Origin: Trochalopteron elliotii
Taxonomy: Eukaryota > Chordata > Aves > Passeriformes > Leiothrichidae
Direction: 5' to 3'
Length of the DNA: 64,000 bases
NCBI GenBank assembly: GCA_024734555.1
Contig: JANPWX010000338.1
Location: 613,907-677,906, forward strand
Both the position numbers and the translations under genes were made by a program. Positions 38,801 through 50,533 of the stretch are shown here, one piece after another (position 1 is the first letter of the stretch; each line of letters begins with the position of its first letter). The notes beneath the pieces were generated by a model that did no database searches, was not told the origin of the DNA, and was given only the letters and a program-made list of their open reading frames with translations.

Positions 38801-39901
38801 TCTCTCTGGTTTTGTGTGGTTCATAGCAGGCATCTACCAGAAAGTCACCCATGTTGGTCTGCTCCTCTGATCCTCAGTGGTAAGCTTTTGACTACACATG
38901 GTCAGGTGTTGGACTCAAGCCTGACTTAAGCCTTTTCTCCTCAGTGATAGAATTCAGAACACCCCCTCTGTCCCCTGCCCTTCACACTTGACCCCAGTGC
39001 ACTGTAGTCACTTCCAGTGTGTTCAGAGTTGGCCCTAATAATGTTATTTGGGCCCACAGGAATAATGCAATGCCGACATGAGCAGCAAGAATTAATAGCC
39101 CAAGGGTCAGGATGAGTCGTGGTAGTATCTCCACAATGTCCTGGATCCAATCAACAGCCATCACACTCATCAATTGATCAAGTAGATGGATGTCTCTGTT
39201 CCCTCAGCCTCAAATGACTGTCAGCTACTGCATCTTATTTGTGATGTGAGCACTTGATGGAGACTCACGTGGGTCTGATGTTGTCCTCCTTTAGGCCTTG
39301 TTCTTCCTCACCTGTTCCTAGGTCACTATACCTCTTCTGCAGTTATGCTTCTGTAGTCAGAGGAAAAGCCTTCCTTCTTTTGGAAGAAGTCACAAGTCTT
39401 CAACATACCTCCTCTTGAGAGCCTTCATCCACTGTTCCTTTGACAGCAAGCTCTAGGTATTTTCTTTGCATTGTTTTGAGAGTGTTGTCTCTGTGAAGAT
39501 CCTGACATTCTCCTGTAAATCCTCCTGACAGGGTGTTCCTCTCCTTCATAGCTGCTTTGTCCAGTGGTGTAGTGCCTTGACCAGAGCACAATCCCCACAA
39601 GGCAGGCCCCATCTCCCCCATCCCCAGGAGAAAGCCCCAGGCCTTCCTTAGTGTGTCTGGGAGTGCACAGCCACAGTTCCCAGCAGCAGCTCTGTTTGGG
39701 TCAGTGTCAAGGACAATTGTTCCAGCTGATGCTGGAGGCTGTGCTGTGGTGTGGCAACATCAAAGCTGCTCAGCATCAAACTGTCCCAGGCAGGATGAGG
39801 GAGCAGTGCTGGCTGGCATAACTCCATAAATACCCAAGCAGGAATTCTATGGTGGAATAGGATTTTTAGAAACCAGTAACTAGAGAATGTTCTTTCTGTA
39901 G
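38801..39901. other. GC-richer intron end before exon D, unidentified
   Basis: Composition is unlike the surrounding intron. It holds several minus-strand open frames of 60-90 codons, including a hydrophobic one (38982-39173, containing LILTLGLLILAAHVGIALFL). This may be the 5' part of the adjacent CR1 or a separate old repeat; I could not identify it. Confidence 0.35.
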
Positions 39902-40115
39902 CTCCTTGTCTCATGATGCAGGGGCACGTCCAAACATAGTGAAGGTCAGCTCACTGCTGTCTGATATGATGATGAAATACCTAGATGTTTTATCCGCCTC
40001 TCATCTCATGTTGGAGAAGAAACTGGATCAGGAGAGGAGATGAACCCAGCAGCACTTCATGGAGGCTAATTGAAATGCAGTAACCTATCACCATCAGCTT
40101 TCCACTTTATCACAA
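39902..40115 (+). pseudogene. NEK10: NEK10 exon D: kinase C-terminus and coiled coil, two in-frame stops
   Basis: A 214-bp exon with acceptor TTTCTGTAG and donor CAA|GTAAGT. The length (one base plus 71 codons) equals the human exon exactly. It reads SLSHDAGARPNIVKVSSLLS, then DMMMKYLDVL, SASHLMLEKKLDQERR, a stop, TQQHFMEAN, a stop, NAVTYHHQLSTLSQ. The two TGA codons (40041-40043 and 40071-40073, exon codons 47 and 57) stand where human has arginine in RRRTQ and ANRNT. Each is most simply a CGA to TGA transition at a CpG. The ARP triplet of kinase subdomain XI is kept. Because splice sites and reading frame are otherwise perfect, the exon would be included in mRNA and would truncate the protein after the kinase domain and trigger nonsense-mediated decay. 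Confidence 0.92.
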
Positions 40116-43100
40116 GTAAGTACATGTATTAGGCTTTATTTTTTGTTATCACTGTTTTCTGTATCTGAGAAAATAAGGTGCAGCAAAGCAGAAAATAAAT
40201 CAAAATGAAAAGACCTGTAACATTTTTCTATGCAGGCTCTTTAATTTATTTTTAACAAAGTATTCATTAAATTTTTTTGGACACTCTTATGCAGGAAAAA
40301 TGACAGTATCTTAAAACCTGATGTCATTCTGTTTTGGAAAATGGCATTGTTGTGGAGGTTCTTACAATTTTGATAATATCTGATACCATTTAATTATTAT
40401 GGCACACTTGTGGGTGGTTTGTGAATAGGAGAATATACACTTGATTTGGGTGGAACAAGCTGATAATCTTGTGTATGATTCATAAACAATGACACATAGA
40501 AAATGAAACCTACAAGAAAAAATTTTTAATTACAGATTGCAGAATACAGGCCAGTGATGCTGATAAGGTATTTGCTCATGTTTTCTAGCTCTCTGATACA
40601 ATTTTGCAGAAATACCTCTTACAGTTCTTCCACTTGCTTCAGGCTGTGTTTTAAACATCCTTCATGAGGATCATTAGTAGTTTACACATCATATATGGTC
40701 TCAGAGAATTTATTTTAAAAATACAAGGACCATGTTTTTGTGTAGCAAAATTGGCTTTTAAAATTGTTGTGATAATTGCAATATAAAGTTATAATTTACA
40801 CAGCCACACTTGTCTGTTCAGATATTGCATCTCTTAGATTCCTTTTATCAGGGCTCTATAGTTTGTATGAACCTCTGTGTAGGAAACAGGTTTTCTAGAA
40901 CACCTGGTCCCAAACATCCTAGTCTTCACCTTCCAGAAACAAGTAACTTGTATCAATAGTTAATATTTTTTTCAGGAGTTTTTTTTACCTATCAGTCTAA
41001 GATCATTATTTATATTACACCATTTTTTCAATAAAAAGAATGCCAAAGCCTACCAGCAAACTGTAACAAACCACTGTCTTTTGAAATGTAAGAGGTATTA
41101 GGATGAAAGAAAGATACATGATAGGCTTTGTAACTTAAAATACTATAAACAACTTTCCCCATTTTTTTTCATTTAAATTTTCTTAACCTACAGATTTGGA
41201 AGCTTGTTGTATGCCATTTTTTTTGTATCTTGGAATAGTTATTCTGTCGCATAACTGTGATGAAATTTGCAAAAAAATGTGCTATAAATATCAAGATGCT
41301 AGATTTGGGATTTTGATGCAGTTATTGTGTATTTGCGGGAAGAATGCCCTACTCAGATATTTGTGAGATATGAAAGAACTGGTAGTTTTGCATAGAAGTT
41401 AGAATAGTTAGTTTTGTATAAATGTAAAATGCACCTATCTACAAAACTGCCTGTGTATTTTGGGTGATAATGGCTAGTCTTCTCAAGGAAGACACACTGC
41501 AGTTCTAGTTCTACTCCAAGTGATATTTTATTATGTATATTACAAGAACAAGATATTCTTACAAAGATCCAGAACACTGAAGAAATGGAGGGGAATATGG
41601 CTTAGAAATGAGAAATAGAAGACCAAATTTTGCAAATTATTGTAAATAAGAATAAATCAGGCTAGGATCTTTCACATTTCAGGGGCATGTTACAGGACTT
41701 AGAAGGAGCCATGTTGTTTCTTTCTTCCTTCTTTCAGTTGAAGGAAAACCAGTTTAGGAAATAAAATTGGAGGACTTCTAATAAGGAGAATAATTATTCC
41801 TGAAAAGTTTGCCTTTTGTAAAAAAACCAAAAAGGCAATGTTCTGACTAAAAGTGCTTGGAAGAATTTCAAGCAGCTGCTCCTGAAATAAAAGCTCTGTG
41901 AGATATAGACAGCCTAATTCATCTTAGTCAAGGCTCCAGTGATTCCACACCCAAGTAATTTGTCATTTTTCCATGGTGTCAGAGAATTCGGTGTTTCTGC
42001 CATGTAGTTCAATGTTTTGTTGAAGCCAGCTAGCTTATACTTTGCTTTCTCTACTGAAATGTACTTATGGCCTCCTTTTTCATCCCAGTTGTGTTATATT
42101 GTGAATGTTTCTGGTATGAGGACTCTACTCTCTGTCCTTGTATATGGAACTAAAAATTGAGATCTTTTGGAGCCAGAGTGGAATTATAAGTAGTTTAAAA
42201 CTAGTTTGGTAACTGGTAAATAGGCAATTGAAAGGCAGGTCAGTAGATGATCAAGTACAGTTAGTTGCCTTGTGTGGTAAGTATAGCATAAAATCCATGC
42301 TTGAAAATAATCCCAGTAAAAGGAATCATCATCAGCTCCCCACATAAATTCTTGTATTTCCTAGTTTTCCATAGAAACAGAAACAGATGTAGGGGTGGCA
42401 GGTGTTTGATAGAGTTTGTGTGTTCAGTTCTGAAAGGTTAAGGCTGCTGACATAACACATGGTACAGAGGACCCAAACACACAAGAATAATGGCAATAAT
42501 TCTCTGTCATGTTGCACCCCTCATTTCAAGGTGATCAATACTATATTTTCATGCTCTGGGTAGGAAGAGATGGAGAGGAAAAAGGTACTTTGTGTAAGGT
42601 CATCAAACCGACCAGTAGCAAATTTGAGTTTTCTATGTTCAAAGGCAAGTATAAGTCTCAAAACAGTAGTTGATCTAACTAATGAATTGTCTTTCTAATA
42701 TTTTCCTTTAAAGAGATGAGTGTATAGCCAAACAATAATTTGGTTGCTTTTTGAAGTATATCGATTTGAAAAATGTATTTTGTCTGTTTAGAACACAGTG
42801 AAAATAAGTCAACTTTTATTATTTTGGAAACATGTGTTTCATTAGATGGGCATCATCCATTTTTGTTTCATATACTGTGTATATCCTAAAAGGTTTTCAA
42901 GGCTGCTCTCTGCATTTTACTGTTTTCACACTTGGACTGGTCTTTCCCTAACCCAGCATGATGGAGAGCATGGCATGTAGACCACAGCAAGTCATCTTCC
43001 ATCTAGATAGGATTTTTAGCTGCAGGTCAACACTGACCCTCTCAGACTAGACCTGTAGGTATCACAGTGTTGTGCTACTGGACTAGGTTGGTGCTGCTAG

Positions 43101-43666
43101 AAAACATATTCTGATTATTCTTCTTGCAGGCAGCTTGGCTACAGCCTATGCTAGGAAGTCTGCCTATCTCTCCTGCAGAGGCTGTTCAACTATTTGTTGG
43201 CTGAAAATAGTAAACCAAGCAGTGTAGCTCTTTTCAAACTATATGTAAATGACTAAATTTAAGCTAAAGAAGCTGACCAAACCTGAAATAGCTGATGCAG
43301 TTCCCTGAACTTTATATGTGATATAAACCTTTATACTCCACCTCTAGATGACTATGAGTTGATTGTATTTTGTGTTTTTTGAGGATCACAGCTATATGAA
43401 GGACCAAGAAGCACGACATAATTTAACTGTTTTTTCACCCAGTCATTTCCCCCCATGTCCAAACTCAGTTCTGCTCTGCTGGCAATTGTTGTGCTAATAA
43501 TCATGTTAGCTTCTAAGCATCACCACATGCATTACAAAGTAGTACTTAATTAGCAATTCAATTTGAATTAATCAAGGTTTTTTGTTAACTCAGAAAAAGA
43601 CATAAAGATTGGATTAATGTTCATTTTAATTTCCTTTTCCTTTGTGTTTAGAAATAGATTTTCTGC
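40116..43666. other. NEK10 intron D-E, first part
   Basis: AT-rich, no exon or repeat recognised. Confidence 0.5.
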
Positions 43667-44115
43667 CATTCAGTGCATGAAAGATTTTCTTTCTTAAAAA
43701 AAACATGTCCGTGTGCAGCAATTGTTTTAGTGTTGGTTAAAGCAATGAGTATGCTTGGGTTTAAAATACTTAGCATGCAACAGGTTATTAATATTTCAGA
43801 AATATAGTCCAGTAATTATGTTAGCCTAGAATATTAAAATATTTTTATTGAAATTATCACTAATTTTTTTTAAATTTTTATATAAAAATGTGGATGACCA
43901 TGACTGTGCCCTGCTGCATACATATCCCTTTGTAAATGTGTGAGGACTCAAGAAGACAGCATTCCACAGAATAAGTTTTCTTATTCTTCCACTTTTCACT
44001 CCATTCTGACACCATTCTGTTCTGCTATTTATGTAGCAGGTCTTAGAATTTATGTCTAAATTTAAAAAATGTTGGTGTGATAAAAAATAGGAACCTTTTT
44101 ACATTTATACTATTT
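43667..44115 (+). repeat. Left arm of a large inverted repeat
   Basis: The arm starts CATTCAGTGCATGAAAG and ends TTTATACTATTT. It is the reverse complement of 46559-47033 with roughly 90 percent identity by eye; for example AACATGTCCGTGTGCAGCAA and TTAGTGTTGGTTAAAGCAAT are matched exactly. There is no open frame and no LTR or CR1 signature. Either a segmental inverted duplication or two opposite copies of an unrecognised repeat. Confidence 0.9.
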
Positions 44116-44999
44116 AAGTTTGGACAATAAAGTAAGAGTTGCTGAATGTTTAATTTTTTAGTGCATCAAAGCTTTTTAATAGAATTGCAGAATGTAAGGG
44201 AAGAAGAGTTGTTAACGATTATCTTGTCCATTTCCAAGCTCTAGAGTTACTTGTCACTCCTGACAGGTATTTGACCAATCAGTCATAAAAATATCATGGT
44301 ATAGAAACAGTTTGGAAACAGCAGAAACACAAAAACTGTCTTTACAGTCAGCAATCATATGTCTGATTGAGTCTTTTTTTTTTCCATATGAAGATAACAT
44401 CTGCAGTTAGTCTGATGCTTGCAGAAAATTTTGGTCTTTGCTTGAAAGGGTATATGTTTCATGTATGTCTGGTTTGCAGGAGATATTAGATTGACATATG
44501 CCTGTGCATGTATGGGATATATATGACGCTTGAAAATTTTCAGACCCAATCTTAAATGTCATATAAGGGCTCTGATAGCACTGAGTCCAGAATGTCCCCA
44601 AAAGCTGTTTGCTGAGTGCATTCAAACCTGTTTCATAGTGTATGAACACATATTTCTCTCTGCAGGATCCCAGATAGATGCAATAGTTAAACACTTAATT
44701 ACTGAAACTTTCCTCCCCACAGTGGAAATATGTAGAAGTTACGGGTTTTCTCTTATGTTGTATACCCCCGCCCTGCTGGTTTTTTTTTTTTTTCTTCTTT
44801 TTTAATTTAATTTGAGCTGAGTAATAAAAAAAGTGGAGACAGAGAAAGAAAGAAATTAGAATAATCAAAGATCTACCTACAGCACATGATTTAAAAAGTA
44901 AGATTGATGTGATTTTAAGTGTAGTGTTCAAAACTGGACCTAATTTCTCCAATTGTGAATCTTCTTGGTACCAAGTAGGAAGAATACACAAACATTCAG
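44116..44999. other. Loop of inverted repeat, first part
   Basis: Unique-looking AT-rich DNA with a poly-T tract (44780-44793). Short open frames on both strands (44407-44805) are not recognisable. Confidence 0.5.
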
Positions 45000-45720
45000 A
45001 ACTATTCTCTTTGTTGATATACTGGGATCAGTATGATGTCTACCTTTTCAAAACAGCATGGTATTGTAGCATCATATTCTGTTTCTGATCCAGCAAAATC
45101 CCCATATTTTTTGCAACAGAGCTTCTGTCACCAGTCCTTCTCTAGTCTGTACAATTGGCTGGTTGTTTCTCCTTGTTCACAGAACTTTGTGTTTTCCCTG
45201 TTTAAACTTCATCCATTCTTTTAGTTTGTCCAGTTTCTCAAAACTTTCTTTGACACTAGCTGTCACTTTCATTGACATGGCTCTGTGTGTGATGTATATG
45301 CTGCAATATATGATATATGATGTGAATGTATCACAGTCCAGGCACTTTTAATAGGCACTCTATCTATCCATTATGCAGATTATAATTGTAATTCAGTGAC
45401 AACATTGAGTGGTTTTGGAACAAGGTCAAAAAGGAGCCTGATAAATTGTGCTCACTACCCATTTTCAGTTTAGCAAACACTCAAAGCCGTTACCAAGCTG
45501 AGTACCATTTTTATGATCAATTATTCAGCCAACTGATCATGATTTTGTCTAGCTCACACTTCCCTGGCTTTCTTCTAAGATGTCATCGAAAACGTTGTCA
45601 AAAGCCTTGCTAAAACCCACATATGTAATATTTACTTCTTGTTCCTAATGCACAGGAGCTGCTACCCTCTTACTGAAAAAGATGTATTGGTTTAGCCTGT
45701 TTTTTTCCCCCTGCCAATTT
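45000..45720 (-). mobile_element. CR1-like LINE fragment, reverse-transcriptase region, minus strand
   Basis: The plus strand carries phrases such as GTTGTCAAAAGCCTTGCTAA and TTTAAACTTCATCCATTCTTTTAG in the order found in antisense CR1 (human and bird CR1/L3-like copies). On the minus strand the first phrase reads FSKAFDN, the remnant of the reverse-transcriptase motif DFSKAFDTV. Highly decayed, boundaries approximate. Confidence 0.65.
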
Positions 45721-46558
45721 CATGTTAGTTATTACTTATTTTATTGGTACTTTACCAGTGGAAATAGGTTGTCTTTTTTTTTAATAGAAATTCAATTGAC
45801 TAGCATAATGCTGTAATTGTAAATGTCTCTAATAAAGAAGATTAATTAAACACTGTTTGCAAATGCCACTAGAGAACTCTATATTTCATGAAGACAGAAA
45901 AGTTTATTCTTCTGAATTCCTGTTGGAAGTGTTGGAATGAATGTTGTTCCAGACTGTTGGAAGTCAAAACCAACAATTTAGGTTTCACTTTTCCAAAAAC
46001 TATATCTCGATTTTACAGTACTGATAGTTACCAATGAAGAGATAGACAGTGCAAATATACAGAGTATGAATGAAGACAGAAGTTTTCTTCATGGCTGGGA
46101 CACAAATTTCCAGACACACTTTAGGTAAGTAATAAAGGTAGATGAATGCTGGAAAAAAAAGTTAATTTGTTCATAATTAGAAGATTTTTTTGTAGGGGGA
46201 CTTTTCCCCTTAGCTTTCCTTTTCAGTTGTGTTTTTATACAAGAAGGCAGAATTTGTTTCAACGATCAATTAGATGAATGGAGAAACTGAGGCAGTAGTT
46301 TATAAAGAAAATGTGAAAATAAACTGTATCAACTGATGGAGCCTCCAGAGAGATTTGTAAAATACTGGACTCTAGAATCAAGTGTGGGTATGAGCACAGT
46401 TCAAATGAATAAATATCAATCTAGTTCCTTTTTCAATGTTTGGGATGTTTTGAATATTCCAGTTTCATAGATTTCTTCAAAAGATAAACATTTGTCTTTC
46501 TCCTTATTTGAAAGACGTCTCTCTGAGACTTCACATGAAAATTATTGTTTCAAACAAT
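45721..46558. other. Loop of inverted repeat, last part
   Basis: Contains a splice-bounded open segment (46021-46122) that does not fit NEK10 phases and was rejected as an exon; otherwise nothing recognised. Confidence 0.4.
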
Positions 46559-47033
46559 AAATAGTATAAATATAAAAAGGTTTCTCTCTTTTTATCACAC
46601 CAACATTTTTAAAATTTAGACATAAATTCTAAGATCTGCTACATAAATAGTAGAACAGATTAGTGTCACAATGGAGTGAAAGGTGGAAGAATAAGAAAAC
46701 AATTTCTGGAATGCTAAGTCTTCGTGACATTCCAGAGTCCTCACTCATTTCTGAAGGGATATGTATGCAGCAGTGCACAGTCACAATCATTTTTATATAA
46801 AAATGCCCACATTTTTATATAAAAATTTAACAGTTTTTAGTGATAATTTCAATAAAAATATTTTAGTATTCTAGCCTAACATAATTACTGGATCATATTT
46901 CTGAAATATTAATAACCTGTTTCATGCTAAGTGTTTTAAAACCAAGCATACTCATTGCTTTAACCAACACTAAAACAATTGCTGCACACGGACATGTTTT
47001 TTTTAAGAAAGAAAAACTTTTATGCACTGAATG
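46559..47033 (-). repeat. Right arm of a large inverted repeat
   Basis: Reverse complement of 43667-44115. It differs mainly by scattered substitutions and by a short extra stretch near 46787-46830, where the palindrome ATTTTTATATAAAAAT occurs twice (46791-46806 and 46814-46829) but once in the left arm. The arms end abruptly and no target-site duplication was seen. Confidence 0.9.
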
Positions 47034-48703
47034 TGTTGGAGAACAATTTTCTCCATGATCTTCTCACAAAATTATGTTCTTTATATCCTTATATCCTTAT
47101 GTAGGTCATTTTGGTCCCTCTCCTATGGTGAGCAAAAATGACATTGAACTTGCATCCCATCCTCTTCTAGTCAGGGTGCTTCTGGTCTTCTGAATCAGCC
47201 ACAGTCCTACTCAAAAGAAAAAAAGCAGTACATAATATCACTTTTTAAAATTATTAGTTATTTTCTAGGTGGAGTGAAGTATATCACAGCAAATTTATTT
47301 ATTATTCTCAGACTAGTAATGAAATACTATAGTTTTCTATATTCAAGTATTATGTAAACGGACCAGATTTTTTTTTTTTATAGACAGGTTATATCTTTAC
47401 AGTTTATATAACTGCTTTAACACTTCAGGATATGTTCCATTGATCTTTGAACAGTTTCTGTAGTAAGTCTGTCAATTACTTTTAGCTTGAGGTCTATGGA
47501 ATTCCGTTCAAACATTTCAAACAGGTTTCCTTTCTCAATGGACAGTGAGATCTGGCACCAGTTGGTATCAGCTGTCTTTTTGATCTTTTTTTTCCCCCCT
47601 CAGTTCTGCCTGATTTAAAAGTTGTTGTTAACAATTAGTCTTTCGAGTATGAGGTTCAATATTGAAAATGTTGAAAGGAGATTTAAGTTGGAAATGTCCA
47701 TGCAGTTTGACCCTTCTCTCTTTTTGCTTTGATTCCTCTGATATGGAGAAGGTGAACTGGTTCTCTTCAGTAGCTGTGAACTGACTGTTCAGGGCACAAG
47801 AAGTGGGTTCGTGTGTGCCAGGACTGGAGTGCTCTCTTAAAGTCAGTTTGAGAGTCATCATTAGTGGTTTTCATGCCGTGCTACACTGCAGTCACTGCTA
47901 TTGTGGCACCTTGGACATAACCTCAGTCCAGTACTGAAGTATAAAATTACCTTTTCCCACCTGAATTTAAAGAGAAAACCTTGACAAGCCATCTCTTGGC
48001 TTGGAATAGATTTGGGACTAGAACAAAGGATGGGGAAATAGTTGAAGCAGACAATTATGCAGACAATGGTATGTATAGTCAGTGCTCAGGGATGAAATTA
48101 AGTTCCTGAGGAGAAAGTTTCTAGTACATTCACTATGCTGTGTCCTAATAAAGTCAAAATACTTCATGGGAAAAACTTTGAAATAATGCTCTCTTAGATA
48201 CAGGATAAATTGTCTTTTGCAGATTTGTTAAGAATATAAGTATTTAAGAATGTATTTTCTCCTGGAATTATTTTAATATTAAAGATACTGATTTTTTTAA
48301 TATGATATATTTATATAATTTATCTCCTGTCCTTCTTTGTCATGTTTTACAAGATGGAGTAAAAAGAAACATGAATTTATTTATACACAACAGAACTAAC
48401 AGAAATAATATGTGAAGATTTGGAACAATAAGTGATTATAAAAAGTCTTACTTCAAAATATGTTGTATTAAAATAGAAGCAATAGCAAGGACAGGGGATT
48501 TCTATTCATTCCAGAAAAACAATAAACATCAACAGAGGCAGAATTTTATATGCAGTAAAGAACCCTGTGCTGCAAACAAGATGCGGCACTTAAATGTTAC
48601 AAGCAAAGAATTTGTATTCCATGTCTTGATTTTCTTAGCTCTGCTTTGATAATGCCAGTAGCATTTGGTCATTTCAGTCTCAGTGTCTCTCTGCCATCAC
48701 ATC
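47034..48703. other. NEK10 intron D-E, middle part
   Basis: AT-rich sequence with a minus-strand 77-codon frame (47628-47861) of no known family. No exon recognised. Confidence 0.5.
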
Positions 48704-49804
48704 TGTATTGGTTTGGCAGAGCCTGGTTTTTGGCAGCAGGGGGCCACAGAGGTGGCTCCTGTGAGAAGCTGGTGAAAGCTTCCACCGTGTCCAGGAGAGC
48801 CAATCCCTGATGACTCTGAGGATGGACATGCTGCTGACCAAAACTGGGCCAATGAGAGAGGCTGGTAACTCCTCTGTGATGACATATTTAAGAAGAAAAT
48901 CAAACAAAATCACGGGTTTTGCTTCTAGTCAGAGAAGAGAAGGAGGTGAGAACATGTGAGGGAAAACAACATGGAGACACCAAGGTCAGTGGAGAAGGAG
49001 GGGCAGGAGGTGCTCTTGGCCCTGGAGCTGAGATTCCTCTGCAGGCTGTAGTGATACCATGGTGAAGCAGCTGTGCCCCTGAAGCCCATGGGGATTGACA
49101 GGGGATGCAGTGATCCACCCACAGCCCGTGGGGATCCACAGGGGATGCAGAGATCCACCCACAGCCTGTGGGAGAGTGGGTGGATGCCTGGAAGAGGCTG
49201 TGATCCTGTGGGAGGCCCAGTGGAGAAAGGGGGCCATGCTTCCAGGCTGGAGCAGCCTGTCCCTGGAGGACTGCACCCTGTAGGAAGAGAGATCCATGCT
49301 GCAGCAGTTTTGGGAGCACTGTCTGCCCATGGGAGGGTCTCACGTTCGCAGCAGGTGCGGTTTGGCTGCTGCTTGTGAGAATGGAGCTGTGCTGGAGAAG
49401 TTCACAGAGAACTGTCTCCCGTGGGAAGGACCGCATGGTCTCACAGGGGAAGGATTCCTCTCCTGGAGGAGCAGAAGAAAATCTCAGTGATGAACTGGCC
49501 AAAACCCCCATGCCCTTGTCTCCTGGTGCTGTTGGTGGGAAGAAGAGAGGGACTGGGGGGGAAATGGTGTTTTAAGGGCTTATTTTACTTCTCACTATCC
49601 TCCTCTGATCCTGAAATAAGTTTCATTTTGGAACTAAAGTTGAGCCTGTTGTGCCCTTGAAATATTTTTCTTGGTCCTCATCTCACTCATTCAGCCTTTG
49701 TTAACTTTTTTTTCCTTTTCCCTCCTTTGCCCAGCTGTGGCGAGGGAGGGTGAGTGAGCAACTCTCGTGGGTGCCTGGCATTGGGCCAGTGTCAAAGCAC
49801 AACA
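48704..49804 (+). mobile_element. Solo LTR, long (1101 bp), passerine-like
   Basis: A sharply GC-rich block starting TGTATTGGTTTGGCAGAGCC and ending GTCAAAGCACAACA, with imperfect inverted ends. Flanks ACATC (48699-48703) and AAATC (49805-49809) form a 5-bp target duplication with one mismatch. A 33-bp unit around GGGATGCAG.GATCCACCCACAG is repeated at about 49100-49166. The end, with GGCGAGGGAGGGTGAGTGAG, resembles the 3' part of common bird LTRs. Open frames up to 203 codons on the minus strand are shadows of GC-rich repeat sequence, not genes. It lies 474 bp before NEK10 exon E in sense orientation. Confidence 0.8.
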
Positions 49805-50278
49805 AAATCATACCAAGTTCACTTCATATTTTACTACTATGTTGTACACAGGTTTGGGATTGTCCAGAACTGGACTGCTGTTTGTTGTCTAAGATGGAAG
49901 ACAGCAAATCTACCAATGCTTGTCCCTGGGAGCCTACTGCCTTTGTCCGATCTGCCTTTTTTTTCCTTTGCTCAGTATTCACTTCTTCTCTGTCATTTGT
50001 TTCACTTTTCTCACTTTCAGTGCTTGTTGTGAGAAGACCGTCATCAAGGACAAAGCCTTATATGTAAAGGATAGAAATAATTTGTTTAGTTTAAGAGTTT
50101 GAAAGTCTTGCTCTAAATTTAGAATCAGTAAGTGAACCAGGTACTGTGCAGTCCTGGACTAACAGCTAAGTCTAGTTTTATGTGTGTATGCACAAGTGAC
50201 ACTTCAATTTTTGGATTTTCCAGTGATTATTGGAAAAGGACAATATCTAACATTGTCTTTTTTGTTCTTTCTTGTCAG
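49805..50278. other. NEK10 intron end before exon E
   Basis: Overlapping open frames up to 105 codons (49750-50067) start within the LTR and have no known product. Confidence 0.5.
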
Positions 50279-50435
50279 AAAAATGATGAGAAGTTAAGTC
50301 TGCAGCAGCAGTGGAGCAGCCAGTTTCAAACATGAATTTTCAGAAAATACTGACCTTCCAGTTGACAGTTGTCAGTCTGCACATGCAAAAGTTGAGGAAT
50401 CCTCCTGCTAGAGGATTACAGGACTATGGAGAAAG
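50279..50435 (+). pseudogene. NEK10: NEK10 exon E: serine-rich C-terminal region, frameshifted
   Basis: Acceptor CTTTCTTGTCAG, donor AAAG|GTAGAC. In the phase expected from exon D it starts KNDEKLSL (human ETFEKASL). The human-like sequence then continues only in another frame from 50304: SSSGAASFKHEFSENTDLPV, then DSCQSAHAKVEESSC (human SSSGAASLKSELSESADLPP and so on). Relative to human there is a net loss of 5 bases around 50303. Without correction the frame ends at TGA 50333-50335. In the human-like frame there is a second stop, TAG at 50409-50411. The last residues (MEK before the donor, human AEK) sit in yet another frame, so a further small indel is likely. This region lies after the coiled coil and is poorly conserved even among intact genes. 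Confidence 0.8.
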
Positions 50436-50533
50436 GTAGACATTAGCAAAAGAAGCATCAGGTGCTATCATGCTGTTCAGAGGTGGGTTAAAATCTTCTT
50501 TGTTTTCATTTTTGTGTATTTTCTCTGAATTAG

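Noticed and set aside
46021..46122. Open segment between TTTTACAG and TTTAG|GTAAGT in the NEK10 D-E intron, at first taken for an exon (contains NEDRS and WDTNF).
   Set aside because: It would need phase 1 at its start and leave 2 bases, but exon D ends in phase 0 and exon E starts in phase 0 with the expected next residues, so it does not fit. Its resemblance to human NEK10 is weak.
48900..49511. Minus-strand open frame of 203 codons, the longest in the window.
   Set aside because: It lies wholly inside the GC-rich LTR, with tandem repeats and overlapping frames on both strands; the translation is low-complexity and proline/serine-rich.
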